A stretch of 64,000 bases of DNA from Alkalibacillus silvisoli (GCF_039521975.1 NZ_BAAACZ010000017.1:1-64000), one strand, 5' to 3'; shown: positions 43,372 to 51,907, counted from the first letter of the stretch. The notes: a model not told the origin generated them from the sequence alone. Numbers and translations are program-made.

Positions 43372-43432
43372 GCTCGTTTAATTGAATGACTGAATATAAG
43401 CTAGTATACTTGAAGTAGGGGAGGTATTATGT

Positions 43433-43789
43433 ATGGCTATTAACTTATCAGAAGCAGCAAACTTACAAGTAAAAGAAATGTTAAAAGATGAAACAGCTGA
43501 AGAAGTTTACCTACGCTTTGGTGTGAAAGGTGGCGGGTGCAGCGGCTTATCTTATAAATTAGGTTTTGATTATGATAAGAAGGAAACAGACCGCGAATTT
43601 GAACAAAATGGCATTCCGATTATTATTGCTGAGATGGACGTTCCAATTATTGAAGGAACAACGATCGATTTTAAACAAAATATGATGGGTGGCGGATTTA
43701 CGATTGAAAATCCGAATGCAATCGTATCATGTGGTTGTGGTTCATCGTTTAAAGCTCCTGGTGTAGAAGGCCAACCAGGTAACTGTTAA
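43433..43789 (+). CDS. yutM: HesB/IscA-type Fe-S carrier YutM
   Basis: 118-residue A-type carrier with the three invariant Cys (Cys36 in GGGCSGL, Cys100 and Cys102 in SCGCGSS) plus an extra C-terminal Cys118. It would hold and transfer Fe-S clusters made by the suf system. GGGGAGG precedes it. The MITE-like element lies 30 bases after its stop. Confidence 0.88.
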   Translation: MAINLSEAANLQVKEMLKDETAEEVYLRFGVKGGGCSGLSYKLGFDYDKKETDREFEQNGIPIIIAEMDVPIIEGTTIDFKQNMMGGGFTIENPNAIVSCGCGSSFKAPGVEGQPGNC

Positions 43790-43818
43790 TGTCAGACTTT
43801 TGCTGATTTTAGTTAACT

Positions 43819-44106
43819 AAAAGAGATTGGGACAAAAGGATTGATGTCTGGTGAAAACACGAACGTTTAGTATTTCACCTTAGTTGACCAGTTACTTTAT
43901 GGAATCAAAATGCGTAGACTCCCGCGGGTGCAAAGGCAAAGGTGAGACTACAGTGCATAGCACGAGTAGGCTCACCAGGCCCGCGGAAAGCGAAGCATTT
44001 TGCATTTTGGTGGAGCGATGATTAGAAAATTAGACCCGAACGAATTTGAATTATAATTTCGTTCGGGTCTTGTGTATTAATGCTTAGTTTTGTCTCAGCC
44101 TCTTTT
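43819..44106. mobile_element. MITE-like 288-bp element without coding capacity
   Basis: The ends AAAAGAGATTGGGACAAAA (43819-43837) and TTTTGTCTCAGCCTCTTTT (44088-44106) are complementary at 16 of 19 positions. The end sequence resembles the 'GAGGCTGGGACAAAA' repeats known from many Firmicutes. Inside are a CCCGCGGG / CCCGCGGAAAGCG block and a perfect CCGAACGAA/TTCGTTCGG hairpin (about 44036-44067) akin to the dispersed hairpin repeat. It fills the whole yutM-yumC gap. Confidence 0.65.
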
Positions 44107-44108
44107 GT

Positions 44109-45098
44109 TTAATCATTAAACATATGCGTTGAGTGTTTCGGTTGCAGACGTGCATTAGGGTCCATTCTAGCCATTGCATTATTAACAGCAGTAGGACCTT
44201 CACCGAAACCAGCAGCAATTAACTTGACCTTTCCTGGATACGTAATAATATCTCCAGCACCATAAATTCCTTCAACATTTGTTTCCATTCTTGTATTAAC
44301 GACGATATCATTTTTCTCTATTTCTAAGCCCCAATTCTTAATTGGGCCTATTTGTGAAACGAACCCGTAATTTACAATCAAGTCGTCTACATCAACTTCT
44401 AATATTTCTTCTGACTTCGCTTTTTGTAAAATAACTTTTTCAATCGCTTCTTCACCCTCTAATGATTGCGGAATGTATGGCGTTAAAATTTCAACAGATG
44501 ATTGCTTTAACTGAGCAACACTATGCTCATGTGCTCGGAATTGATCACGTCTGTGTACCAGACTAACTTGTTTGGCTATTGGCTCTAACATTAAAGCCCA
44601 ATCAACTGCTGAGTCACCACCGCCACAAATCATGACTTTACGATCACGGAAGGATTCAATATTTGTAATATAGTAATGCAGGTTATGGTCTTCATACTGT
44701 TCAGTTCCTTCAATGCGTAATTTACGTGGTTCAAAAGCACCGTTTCCTGCGGTTATTATGACAGCTTTTGCATAAAATACATCTTGATTAGTTGTTAATT
44801 TAAATAGGTTCTCCTCAATCTTCTCTATGGATTGCACAGCTTCATCGAGCGTAATCGTTGGATTAAAAGGTTTAGCTTGTTCATATAAACTATCGACAAG
44901 ACCTTGAGCTGTAACTTTCGGAAAACCTGCAACATCGTAAATATATTTCTCTGGATATAAGGCAGTAAGCTGACCACCGATATGAGGTAAGCTTTCGATG
45001 ATTTGTACATCAGCTTGACGAAGCCCACCATAAAAGGCAGTGAATAAACCAACAGGGCCAGCGCCAATAATAGCTATATCTTTAACGTGTTCGTTCAT
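44109..45098 (-). CDS. yumC: Ferredoxin/flavodoxin-NADP+ reductase YumC
   Basis: 329-residue thioredoxin-reductase-like FNR: FAD motif IIGAGPVGLFTAFYGG, NADPH motif ICGGGDSAVDWAL, and GAGDIITYPGKVKLIAAGFGEGP. It lacks the CxxC of thioredoxin reductase, as expected for YumC. It reduces ferredoxin or flavodoxin with NADPH. GGAGGAA precedes the ATG. Confidence 0.9.
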   Translation of the reverse strand: MNEHVKDIAIIGAGPVGLFTAFYGGLRQADVQIIESLPHIGGQLTALYPEKYIYDVAGFPKVTAQGLVDSLYEQAKPFNPTITLDEAVQSIEKIEENLFKLTTNQDVFYAKAVIITAGNGAFEPRKLRIEGTEQYEDHNLHYYITNIESFRDRKVMICGGGDSAVDWALMLEPIAKQVSLVHRRDQFRAHEHSVAQLKQSSVEILTPYIPQSLEGEEAIEKVILQKAKSEEILEVDVDDLIVNYGFVSQIGPIKNWGLEIEKNDIVVNTRMETNVEGIYGAGDIITYPGKVKLIAAGFGEGPTAVNNAMARMDPNARLQPKHSTHMFND

Positions 45099-45244
45099 AT
45101 CTATTCCTCCAACTTCCTTAAAAAATCATATAAACACCATCAAACATTATAACATCACATGTATTGATTGATAAATGTTTTGCAAACTAAAAAGCGACTA
45201 TATAAATAGGTAATTATCTGAAACATTAGAAATCAAAGAAAGGG

Positions 45245-45273
45245 TTGAAAAACAAGTCAAAAAGTTCTATGAT
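45245..45273 (+). promoter_or_regulatory. Promoter of the NADH dehydrogenase gene
   Basis: TTGAAA (45245-45250) and TATGAT (45268-45273) with 17 bases between. This 300-base gap otherwise holds the Rex-like site described next. Confidence 0.65.
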
Positions 45274-45320
45274 TATTTTTAGGTGAGTATTGCGTTTATT
45301 TGACAAATTATTACGTAACT

Positions 45321-45338
45321 ACGTGAAGTAATTCACAA
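45321..45338. promoter_or_regulatory. Rex-like operator in the NADH dehydrogenase leader
   Basis: ACGTGAAGTAATTCACAA matches the Rex box TTGTGAAN4TTCACAA at 16 of 18 positions, with a perfect GTGAA-N4-TTCAC core. Rex represses respiratory and fermentative genes until the NADH/NAD+ ratio rises. The site lies about 40 bases past the predicted start of transcription. Confidence 0.55.
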
Positions 45339-45401
45339 AGAACTTATTTATTTATTTTTTATTTCAATCTTTTTAAAATTTTTTGGATGGATGTGATGTA
45401 G

Positions 45402-46622
45402 ATGAACAAACCGAACATTGTTGTTTTAGGTGCTGGTTATGGTGGGATCATGACAACTATTAAGCTTCAAAAGTTAATTGGTGACAATGAAGCAGACATT
45501 ACATTAGTAAACAAGCATGATTACCATTATCAAACGACATGGTTACATGAAAACGCTGCTGGAACGTTACACCACGATCGTACTCGTATTTCAATTAACG
45601 ATGTGGTTGATTTTAAACGTGTTAACTTTGTACAAGACACTGTTGAATCAATCGACCCAAGTAATAAGAAGGTAGTCTTAGAAGATGGCGAGCTTACATA
45701 TGATTACCTTGTCATTGGATTAGGGTTTGAATCGGCAACATTTGGTATTGAAGGATTACAAGAACACGCATTCTCAATCAATAGCATTAATAGTGCCCGT
45801 TTAATTCGTGATCATATTGAGTATAACTTTGCTCAATATAACAATGAAGAGGGCGATCGCCAAGACTTAATTACCATTGTTGTTGGTGGTGCTGGATTTA
45901 CTGGTATTGAGTTTGTTGGTGAGATTGCTAACCGTGTACCAGAGCTTTGTCAAGAGTATGATGTTGAGGCAAGTAAAGTGCGTGTCATTAACGTAGAAGC
46001 AGGCCCAACTGCATTAGCAGGCTTTGATGAAGAGCTTGTTGAGTATGCGATGAACCGTCTTGAAGAGAAGGGCGTTGAATTCCGTTTAGGCACAATGCTG
46101 AAGAAGTGTACTGAAGATGGAATTATTGTTGAGAAAGATGATGAGCAAGAAGAAATTAAAACGAGAAACATCATCTGGGCTGCAGGAGTTCGTGGTAATT
46201 CAATCGTTGAGGATTCAGGGTTTGAAGTGAGCCGTGGAAGAGTTCCTGTACGTGATGATCTACGTACACCAGATTATGATGATGTATTCGTTGTAGGTGA
46301 CTGTGCGGTAATATTCAATGAAGAAACTGAACGCCCATACCCACCGACTGCCCAGATTGCGATGCAAATGGCAGACACAGTTGGTCATAATTTAAAACAA
46401 TTACTTAATGATGGTGAAGATTTCGAATCATTTAAGCCAGATATTAAAGGTACAGTAGCTTCATTAGGTCATACAGATGCAATTGGTGTTGTCTTTGATG
46501 AGAAGAAGTTATATGGCCGTTCTGCATCAATTATGAAAAAGGTGATCGATAACCGTTACTTAGTAAAACTTGGCGGTGTTGGTTTGCTCCTTAAAAAAGG
46601 TAAACTAGATATGTATCACTAA
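45402..46622 (+). CDS. yumB: Type II NADH dehydrogenase (YumB-like)
   Basis: 406-residue FAD enzyme: VVLGAGYGGIMT at the N-terminus, the NADH-binding VVGGAGFTGIEFVGE, the FAD site VVGDCAVIF, and an amphipathic C-terminal end that binds the membrane. It oxidises NADH with quinone without pumping protons. Length and order (yumC-yumB-yuiB-yuiC) match B. subtilis. The start follows GGATGTGATG weakly. Confidence 0.88.
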   Translation: MNKPNIVVLGAGYGGIMTTIKLQKLIGDNEADITLVNKHDYHYQTTWLHENAAGTLHHDRTRISINDVVDFKRVNFVQDTVESIDPSNKKVVLEDGELTYDYLVIGLGFESATFGIEGLQEHAFSINSINSARLIRDHIEYNFAQYNNEEGDRQDLITIVVGGAGFTGIEFVGEIANRVPELCQEYDVEASKVRVINVEAGPTALAGFDEELVEYAMNRLEEKGVEFRLGTMLKKCTEDGIIVEKDDEQEEIKTRNIIWAAGVRGNSIVEDSGFEVSRGRVPVRDDLRTPDYDDVFVVGDCAVIFNEETERPYPPTAQIAMQMADTVGHNLKQLLNDGEDFESFKPDIKGTVASLGHTDAIGVVFDEKKLYGRSASIMKKVIDNRYLVKLGGVGLLLKKGKLDMYH

Positions 46623-46630
46623 ATAGTTTG

Positions 46631-46666
46631 AACAAAGGTAGTTTCTCATAACTACCTTTGTTTTAT
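46631..46666 (+). terminator. Terminator after yumB
   Basis: AACAAAGGTAGT/ACTACCTTTGTT stem and a short T-run, ten bases after the stop. Confidence 0.9.
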
Positions 46667-46854
46667 GTTCTATGATTTTTGAAAATATTGTGACTCCCCA
46701 GTTTGAGGCTTATTAAAATTAGATGATCTATGATAGAATTGTTTTAGTTTGTTATACGTTAAAAAGATTTAAGTAGTGAAAAATTGATGTTTAATCACTA
46801 GAGAGTTTGGTGATTAAGACAGTTTTTCTTAATTGAAGTAGGAGGATCTCATCA

Positions 46855-47172
46855 ATGGGGATTGTACAAGTCTTTGTGTTATCATTGTTATTTTTTGTTT
46901 TGTTTTTTGGAATTGCATTTATTTTGAACATGCTACTTCGTTCAACATGGGTTATGGCGGTTGTATTTCCGATTGTTGTTATATTCATTGTGGATGATGT
47001 AGCATTTACAGAATACTTCACACAGCCAGGCGAGGCGTTTCCGGCCTTGTGGCAAGACATAATTGGTCTTCAAGCTGTTGATTTATTTATTTTATTTACA
47101 GGTTTTGCAGGTACGATCGTATCAGGTATTGTCATTAGAATATTACGTGCAAAAGGTTATCAAATGTTTTAA
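46855..47172 (+). CDS. yuiB: YuiB-like membrane protein
   Basis: 105-residue protein with three hydrophobic segments (about 5-26, 31-50, 72-97). It matches YuiB, a putative membrane protein of unknown function next to yuiC in B. subtilis. GTAGGAGG precedes the ATG. Confidence 0.78.
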   Translation: MGIVQVFVLSLLFFVLFFGIAFILNMLLRSTWVMAVVFPIVVIFIVDDVAFTEYFTQPGEAFPALWQDIIGLQAVDLFILFTGFAGTIVSGIVIRILRAKGYQMF

Positions 47173-47248
47173 AAATTCTGATAAAAATCTCGTTCATGTA
47201 TAAAAGTTTCTAACTTTGGTTACGCTTTGTGGCAAAGAGGTGTTCACA

Positions 47249-47908
47249 ATGAGTAATCAAATTAGAAACTTTTCTTTTTTATTAGTAGGAGTCATAATCA
47301 TATTGTTCGTGGCTTCCTATTTCGTAACGAGCTCAATTCATAGTGAAGAAAACCGAGAATCGACGTCATTAAAAGTAAAGGGTGCAACAGAGTTAAGTCA
47401 TAAATCTTTTGAGTGGACAGAAGAAGAAGCGGAAGATCAAGCAGTTGTAGAATTGGCTTCATTAGATGAAGAAGTTGCAACAGAAGTAGCCTTTAGACAG
47501 TTCCCAACTAAAACAGTTGTCGCAACAGGATATACTGCGGGGTATGAATCAACTGGTAAAACAGAAGGACACCCTTTATATGGGGTCACTTATTCAGGGT
47601 TAGATGTTCAACGAGAGACTATTTCAACTATTGCTGCTGATTTAAATGTTTTCCCTTTAGGAACAGTATTATATATCCCAGAATACGGCTATGGGATTGT
47701 AACGGATATTGGTGGTGCTATTACAGGCAATAAAATAGATTTGTACTATGAAACAGTTGATGAGGTATTTAATCAATGGGGAAAACGTGAAATCGATGTT
47801 TATGTAATCGAAGAAGGTGATGGACAAGTTTCAGAAGATGACCTTATTTATTGGGAAGAAGCTATTCAATCTGAAGCGGTTCCAGTAATAGGTGGCCAAT
47901 ATTATTAA
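47249..47908 (+). CDS. yuiC: 3D-domain muralytic protein YuiC (stationary-phase survival family)
   Basis: 219-residue protein with an N-terminal membrane anchor (about 8-28) and a C-terminal 3D domain: TGYTAGYESTGKTEGHPLYG and the double-Asp segment GIVTDIGGAITGNKIDLYY. The 3D fold resembles MltA, and B. subtilis YuiC is a lytic transglycosylase-like enzyme that remodels peptidoglycan during sporulation or stationary phase. The start at 47249 is backed by AAAGAGGTG. Confidence 0.85.
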   Translation: MSNQIRNFSFLLVGVIIILFVASYFVTSSIHSEENRESTSLKVKGATELSHKSFEWTEEEAEDQAVVELASLDEEVATEVAFRQFPTKTVVATGYTAGYESTGKTEGHPLYGVTYSGLDVQRETISTIAADLNVFPLGTVLYIPEYGYGIVTDIGGAITGNKIDLYYETVDEVFNQWGKREIDVYVIEEGDGQVSEDDLIYWEEAIQSEAVPVIGGQYY

Positions 47909-47929
47909 AAATGAAGTAGGGCAAAATAA

Positions 47930-47984
47930 TTGTCATAATAGAAAATCCGAACGATTCACCATAAATGAAATCGTTCGGATTTTT
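47930..47984 (+). repeat. Dispersed terminator-hairpin repeat, copy 2
   Basis: TTGTCATAATAGAAAATCCG followed by the AATCCGAACGAT/ATCGTTCGGATT stem and a T-run. It lies 21 bases after the yuiC stop in coding orientation and probably terminates yuiC. Confidence 0.88.
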
Positions 47985-47986
47985 GT

Positions 47987-48090
47987 GCTGATAAAAAGGC
48001 CTGAACGCTGATAAAAAGACCTGGACGCTGATAAAAGTGCCTCGAACGCTGTAAAAAATCCCTAAGCGCTTTATAAAATTATCCGCTCGG
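47987..48090 (+). repeat. Tandem array of 20/21-bp units (core GCTGATAAAA)
   Basis: Unit starts at 47987, 48007, 48027, 48048 and 48068 (spacing 20, 20, 21, 20). Best unit is GCTGATAAAAAGACCTGGAC, and copies decay towards the right. It begins two bases after the T-run of hairpin copy 2. Confidence 0.9.
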
Positions 48091-48172
48091 GAAATTGCTG
48101 AACTTATACAATGTTCATATTTTAACAACACTTTATCTCTTAATATAAAGGCTCAAATTATGTTAAAAGGCA

Positions 48173-48646
48173 TTATAATAAATTATAAGTGATTATAGCT
48201 AAGAAAATTCCTGTTAATGCACCAAAAAATACTTCAATAGGTTGGTGGCCTAATAATTCTTTTAACTCTTTCTGCTTTTCAGCTTCCTCTTTTTGATCCC
48301 AATGTTTAGCATCATCAACAATACGCTGAAAGTCTTTAACAAGTTGGTTTAATATAGTTGCATGTTCACCAGCGTGGCGCCTTATTCCAGTTGCATCATA
48401 CATGACGATAATACTTAACACACATGAAATGGCAAAGTAAGGTGAATCCACCCCGTGTTCAATCGCAATAGTAGTTGTTAAGGCTGAAACAGCTGCAGAA
48501 TGACTACTTGGCATACCTCCAGTACTGAAGGCTAAACCTAGGTTAATTTCTTTTGTAGCGATGAATTGAATGGGAATTTTAATAACTTGTGCAAAGATTA
48601 CAGCAAATAATGCGATCCATAAAGGGGTGTTGTATAAGATTTCCAT
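48173..48646 (-). CDS. yuiD: Divergent PAP2-family membrane protein YuiD
   Basis: 157-residue protein of the DivPAP family with several membrane spans. GGMPSSHSAAVSALTT is the phosphatase-type SSH motif and GHQPIEVFFGALTG lies near the C-terminus. A phospholipid or pyrophosphate phosphatase function is suggested but unproven. AAAGGACGG precedes the ATG. Confidence 0.82.
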   Translation of the reverse strand: MEILYNTPLWIALFAVIFAQVIKIPIQFIATKEINLGLAFSTGGMPSSHSAAVSALTTTIAIEHGVDSPYFAISCVLSIIVMYDATGIRRHAGEHATILNQLVKDFQRIVDDAKHWDQKEEAEKQKELKELLGHQPIEVFFGALTGIFLAIITYNLL

Positions 48647-48724
48647 GATTTTGCCGTCCTTTCTCTCTAATTATCATCATACCCTAAAATCCTCACGTAA
48701 AAAACGGTTTTAAAAAAATAATTA

Positions 48725-48753
48725 TTTCGAATTATGAATTATTTTGGTATGAT
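48725..48753 (+). promoter_or_regulatory. Promoter of pepA
   Basis: TTTCGA (48725-48730) and TATGAT (48748-48753) with a 17-base spacer, 30 bases before the pepA start. Confidence 0.55.
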
Positions 48754-48783
48754 AAATAATAATAGAGTAATGGAGGGGTTATT

Positions 48784-50271
48784 ATGTTTAAAGTGACGAA
48801 TGAGTCAATCGAAAAACATCGAACTGAAGCTTTAGTTGTTGGTTTGTATGAAGAAAATAAAGAGCTTCAAACAATTTATCAGCAATTAAATGACAAGCTT
48901 AACGGAGAGTTAGATGAATTAGTGCAGAGTGGAGATATTTCTAATCACAATAATTCAGTTTCAAAAGTACATACATTTAGTTTAATTGAAGCTAAAAGAA
49001 TTTATTTCATCGGTTTAGGCAAAAGAGATGAGAGAACGGTTCATACGGTTAGAAAAGCCTTCGGAAAAGTATTCAAACAGCTATCTCAAGATAGAATTGG
49101 ACAAGCTTCAATTCAGTTAGATAGTGTGATTACAGGTGAGGGGCAAGCTGATTATGTGGAGGCAATTGCTGAGTCAATGGCTATGGCACCCCATCAACTT
49201 CAAACATATCATACAGAGCGTGATGAGAAATCTATAGAGTTAACAAATATAAATTATTTAACTGAGCAAAGTGCTGGTGTTGTTGAAGCAGCGAATACGG
49301 GATATGCTTTAGGAAATGGAGCTAATATCGCACGTCATTTAGTTAATTTACCGGGAAATCTTTTGACCGCTTCTGATTTAGCCACATTCGCAGAAAATAT
49401 TGCGGCAAAACATAACATAGAAATAGAAGTATTTGATCAAGCAAAAATTGAAGAGTATGGGATGGGGGCTTTATTAGCTGTTAATCAAGGATCAGAAGAA
49501 CCCCCTCGTTTTATCGTTATGAAATACCAAGGTAAAGAGAAATGGGAAGATCCTGTTGCTTTTGTAGGTAAAGGGATTACGTTTGATACAGGAGGCTATT
49601 CATTAAAGCCTAAAGACGGTATTATCGGTATGAAAATGGATATGGGTGGTGCAGCGTCAGTTATTGGTGCTATGGATGCGATTGGCCATATTAAACCGAA
49701 TGAAAACGTGATGGCGTTAATTCCAGCGACTGATAATATGATTAGTCACACAGCATACAAACCAGATGATGTGATCGTATCGATGAGTGGAAAAACGATT
49801 GAAGTACGTAATACAGATGCAGAAGGCCGCTTAGCGATGGCTGATGCTGTTACTTATGCTAGGCAAAATGGAGCAGTTAAAATTGTAGATGTTGCGACAT
49901 TAACAGGTGGGGTCGTTGTTGCTTTAGGTGATCAAGTGACAGGAGCGATGACGAATAATGATGATTGGCTTAATGAGATTAAGCACGCTTCTCAACAAGT
50001 GGATGAACCAGTATGGCAACTACCTTATTTAGATGTATACCAAAAACAAGTAAGAAAAAGCCATATTGCTGATTTAAATAACTCCCCTGGAAGAAAGGCA
50101 CATGCAGTTATGGCAGGGTGTTTTGTCGGCGCTTTTGCTGAGGATACTCCGTGGGTTCACTTAGATATTGCGGGTACAGCAATGGCTGATAGTGAACACG
50201 ACCTAGGGCCTAAAGGGCCAACAGGAGTAATGGCTAGAACTCTGGCAAAAGCAATGATGAACGTTAAATAG
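48784..50271 (+). CDS. pepA: Leucyl aminopeptidase PepA (M17 family)
   Basis: 495-residue M17 aminopeptidase. The catalytic C-terminal domain carries the two-zinc site in VGKGITFDTGGYSLKP, MKMDMGGA and NTDAEGRLAMADA. It trims N-terminal residues from peptides in the cytoplasm. B. subtilis yuiE is the orthologue beside yuiD. AATGGAGGGG precedes the ATG. The N-terminal domain is divergent as usual. Confidence 0.9.
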   Translation: MFKVTNESIEKHRTEALVVGLYEENKELQTIYQQLNDKLNGELDELVQSGDISNHNNSVSKVHTFSLIEAKRIYFIGLGKRDERTVHTVRKAFGKVFKQLSQDRIGQASIQLDSVITGEGQADYVEAIAESMAMAPHQLQTYHTERDEKSIELTNINYLTEQSAGVVEAANTGYALGNGANIARHLVNLPGNLLTASDLATFAENIAAKHNIEIEVFDQAKIEEYGMGALLAVNQGSEEPPRFIVMKYQGKEKWEDPVAFVGKGITFDTGGYSLKPKDGIIGMKMDMGGAASVIGAMDAIGHIKPNENVMALIPATDNMISHTAYKPDDVIVSMSGKTIEVRNTDAEGRLAMADAVTYARQNGAVKIVDVATLTGGVVVALGDQVTGAMTNNDDWLNEIKHASQQVDEPVWQLPYLDVYQKQVRKSHIADLNNSPGRKAHAVMAGCFVGAFAEDTPWVHLDIAGTAMADSEHDLGPKGPTGVMARTLAKAMMNVK

Positions 50272-50291
50272 AATATTTCAAGTCCATTTAA

Positions 50292-50329
50292 TCAAAAAGC
50301 TAGGCCGTCTCTAAAGCCTAGCTTTTTGA
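50292..50329. terminator. Bidirectional terminator between pepA and bioY
   Basis: AAAAAGCTAGGC/GCCTAGCTTTTT with a loop of about 11 bases. It serves the converging pepA and bioY. Confidence 0.9.
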
Positions 50330-50342
50330 TAATGTATTTTTC

Positions 50343-50951
50343 TTAGGATGAGGTGCGAGTTGGAATGGATGAGTTAGCAGTTGATAAACGTCCAAGAATT
50401 TTAGGAAGTAACACCGCTGCTCCCATCGTAATTACAAAATCCTTTATGAAAAATGGAGTCATCGCCAGAATACCTTGATTTAACGTTAAAGGGACTTCTA
50501 ATACAATATTAGTTGATGCGACCATGAATGGTGTACCAATGATATAGTTTGCTAAAAGACCAGCAAACGTAGCTATTAGATAGACTTTCACGTTTGGGTT
50601 TTGACTCTTCTCTACAATATAACCTGTCACCCATGCTATAGCTATAAAGGATAATAAAAAACCGCCCGTAGGTGTAATGAATGCAGTTGGACCTGAACTC
50701 ATCTCAGCAAAAACAGGAACACCTGCAAGTCCAATTAACAGATAAACAATAACTGTAAAGCTACCTAACTTTTTACCTAAAATTAATCCAGCTAAAATGA
50801 CAAAAAACGTTTGTAATGAGAGCGGTACAGAACCGGCGCCGTATGTAATCTTTAAAAATGGAAACCAAATGGCTATGTTAGCGCCGATCATAAATAATAC
50901 AACAAATACGGACCCTAAAGTTAATTCGCTTGTACTAAATTTCCTTTTCAT
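50343..50951 (-). CDS. bioY: Biotin transporter BioY
   Basis: 202-residue S-component of an ECF transporter with six spans. YGAGSVPLSLQTFFVILAG and FITPTGGFLLSF are BioY hallmarks. It takes up biotin alone or with the ECF module. B. subtilis yuiG occupies the same place. The start at 50951 follows AAGGGGGAAG; the 20-codon upstream extension lies across the promoter. Confidence 0.9.
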   Translation of the reverse strand: MKRKFSTSELTLGSVFVVLFMIGANIAIWFPFLKITYGAGSVPLSLQTFFVILAGLILGKKLGSFTVIVYLLIGLAGVPVFAEMSSGPTAFITPTGGFLLSFIAIAWVTGYIVEKSQNPNVKVYLIATFAGLLANYIIGTPFMVASTNIVLEVPLTLNQGILAMTPFFIKDFVITMGAAVLLPKILGRLSTANSSIPTRTSS

Positions 50952-50975
50952 GACTCTTCCCCCTTTGTTGATATT

Positions 50976-51005
50976 AATATACCGAAAACGAGCTTTAATT
51001 GTCAA
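50976..51005 (-). promoter_or_regulatory. bioY promoter with a possible BirA-type inverted repeat
   Basis: On the minus strand TTGACA (51005-51000) and TATATT (50981-50976) are 18 bases apart. GTTGACAATT and the inverted GTTGATATTAAT flank the promoter at a spacing like that of BirA operators. The BirA assignment is tentative. Confidence 0.5.
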
Positions 51006-51047
51006 CTTCATTTTGTTTTTAGGTGAACAATAGAGTGGTGAGGGGGT

Positions 51048-51079
51048 GTTGATCAGCGCTCAAGCATATTGTTATAGCG
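51048..51079 (-). repeat. Two degenerate 21-bp units after hairpin copy 3
   Basis: On the minus strand CGCTATAACAATATGCTTGA starts at 51079 and CGCTGATCAAC at 51058, 21 bases apart. They follow the hairpin repeat at 51146-51091, as in the other two copies. Confidence 0.45.
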
Positions 51080-51090
51080 GTATCGAAAAG

Positions 51091-51146
51091 CAAAAAATCC
51101 GAACGAATTCATTTTATTGATTCGTTCGGATTTTCTATTATGACAA
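51091..51146 (-). repeat. Dispersed terminator-hairpin repeat, copy 3
   Basis: On the minus strand TTGTCATAATAGAAAATCCG is followed by the GAACGAATC/GATTCGTTC-type stem and a T-run. It lies 53 bases after the deoD stop, in the same orientation as deoD. Confidence 0.88.
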
Positions 51147-51199
51147 TAAATTCATCCCATCATCTTACATGTAATGGCTTTAAAAGAGATTTCAACTGA

Positions 51200-51907
51200 C
51201 TACTTAATCGCTGCATCTAATGCAACTTCGATCATATCGTTAAATGTCGTTTGACGTTCTTCAGCTGTTGTTTCTTCACCACTTAAGATGTGATCACTGA
51301 CTGTTAGAACAGCTAATGCTTCACGATTATATTTAGCTGCGATCGTGTATAGTGCCGTTGCTTCCATTTCTACAGCTAATACATTATATTCAGCTAGTTT
51401 GTTGAATAACTCCATCGCGTTGTCACGATAGAAGCTATCACTAGTAAAGACATTACCAACACGTAAGTTTAAGCCGCGTTCTTCACCAACATCATAAGCA
51501 TTCTTTAATAAACCAAAATCAGCAGCAGGAGCATAATCAATTCCACCAAACACCATGCGATTCATTTGCGAATCAGTTGTTGCAGTTTGCGCTAAGATGA
51601 CATCACGTACTTTTACGTCTTCTTGAAGAGCACCACAAGAACCGACACGGATTAATTTCTGTACGTCATATTCTTGAATTAATTCATTAACGTAAATCGC
51701 AATACTTGGTACTCCCATTCCTGTACCTTGAACAGAAATGCGCTCTCCTTTATATGTACCTGTAAACCCATACATACCACGAACTTCATTGTAACAAGTT
51801 ACATCTTCAAGAAACGTTTCTGCAATATACTTTGCACGAAGCGGGTCTCCTGGTAGTAAAATCTTATCAGCGATATCGCCCTTTTTAGCACCAATATGTG
51901 TACTCAT
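51200..51907 (-). CDS. deoD: Purine nucleoside phosphorylase DeoD
   Basis: 235-residue hexameric-type PNP (family 1): LPGDPLRAKYIAE for phosphate, RVGSCGALQ, VEMEATALYTIAA for ribose and TVSDH with the catalytic Asp. It splits purine (deoxy)nucleosides with phosphate for salvage. The ribosome-binding site AGGAGG precedes the ATG. Confidence 0.93.
   Translation of the reverse strand: MSTHIGAKKGDIADKILLPGDPLRAKYIAETFLEDVTCYNEVRGMYGFTGTYKGERISVQGTGMGVPSIAIYVNELIQEYDVQKLIRVGSCGALQEDVKVRDVILAQTATTDSQMNRMVFGGIDYAPAADFGLLKNAYDVGEERGLNLRVGNVFTSDSFYRDNAMELFNKLAEYNVLAVEMEATALYTIAAKYNREALAVLTVSDHILSGEETTAEERQTTFNDMIEVALDAAIK

Noticed and set aside
33859..48131. Two minus-strand frames (33859-34086 and 47862-48131) sharing a KNPNxFIxxESFGFSIMT motif, as a possible protein family
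   Set aside because: The shared residues are the translation of the dispersed hairpin repeat, not of a gene.
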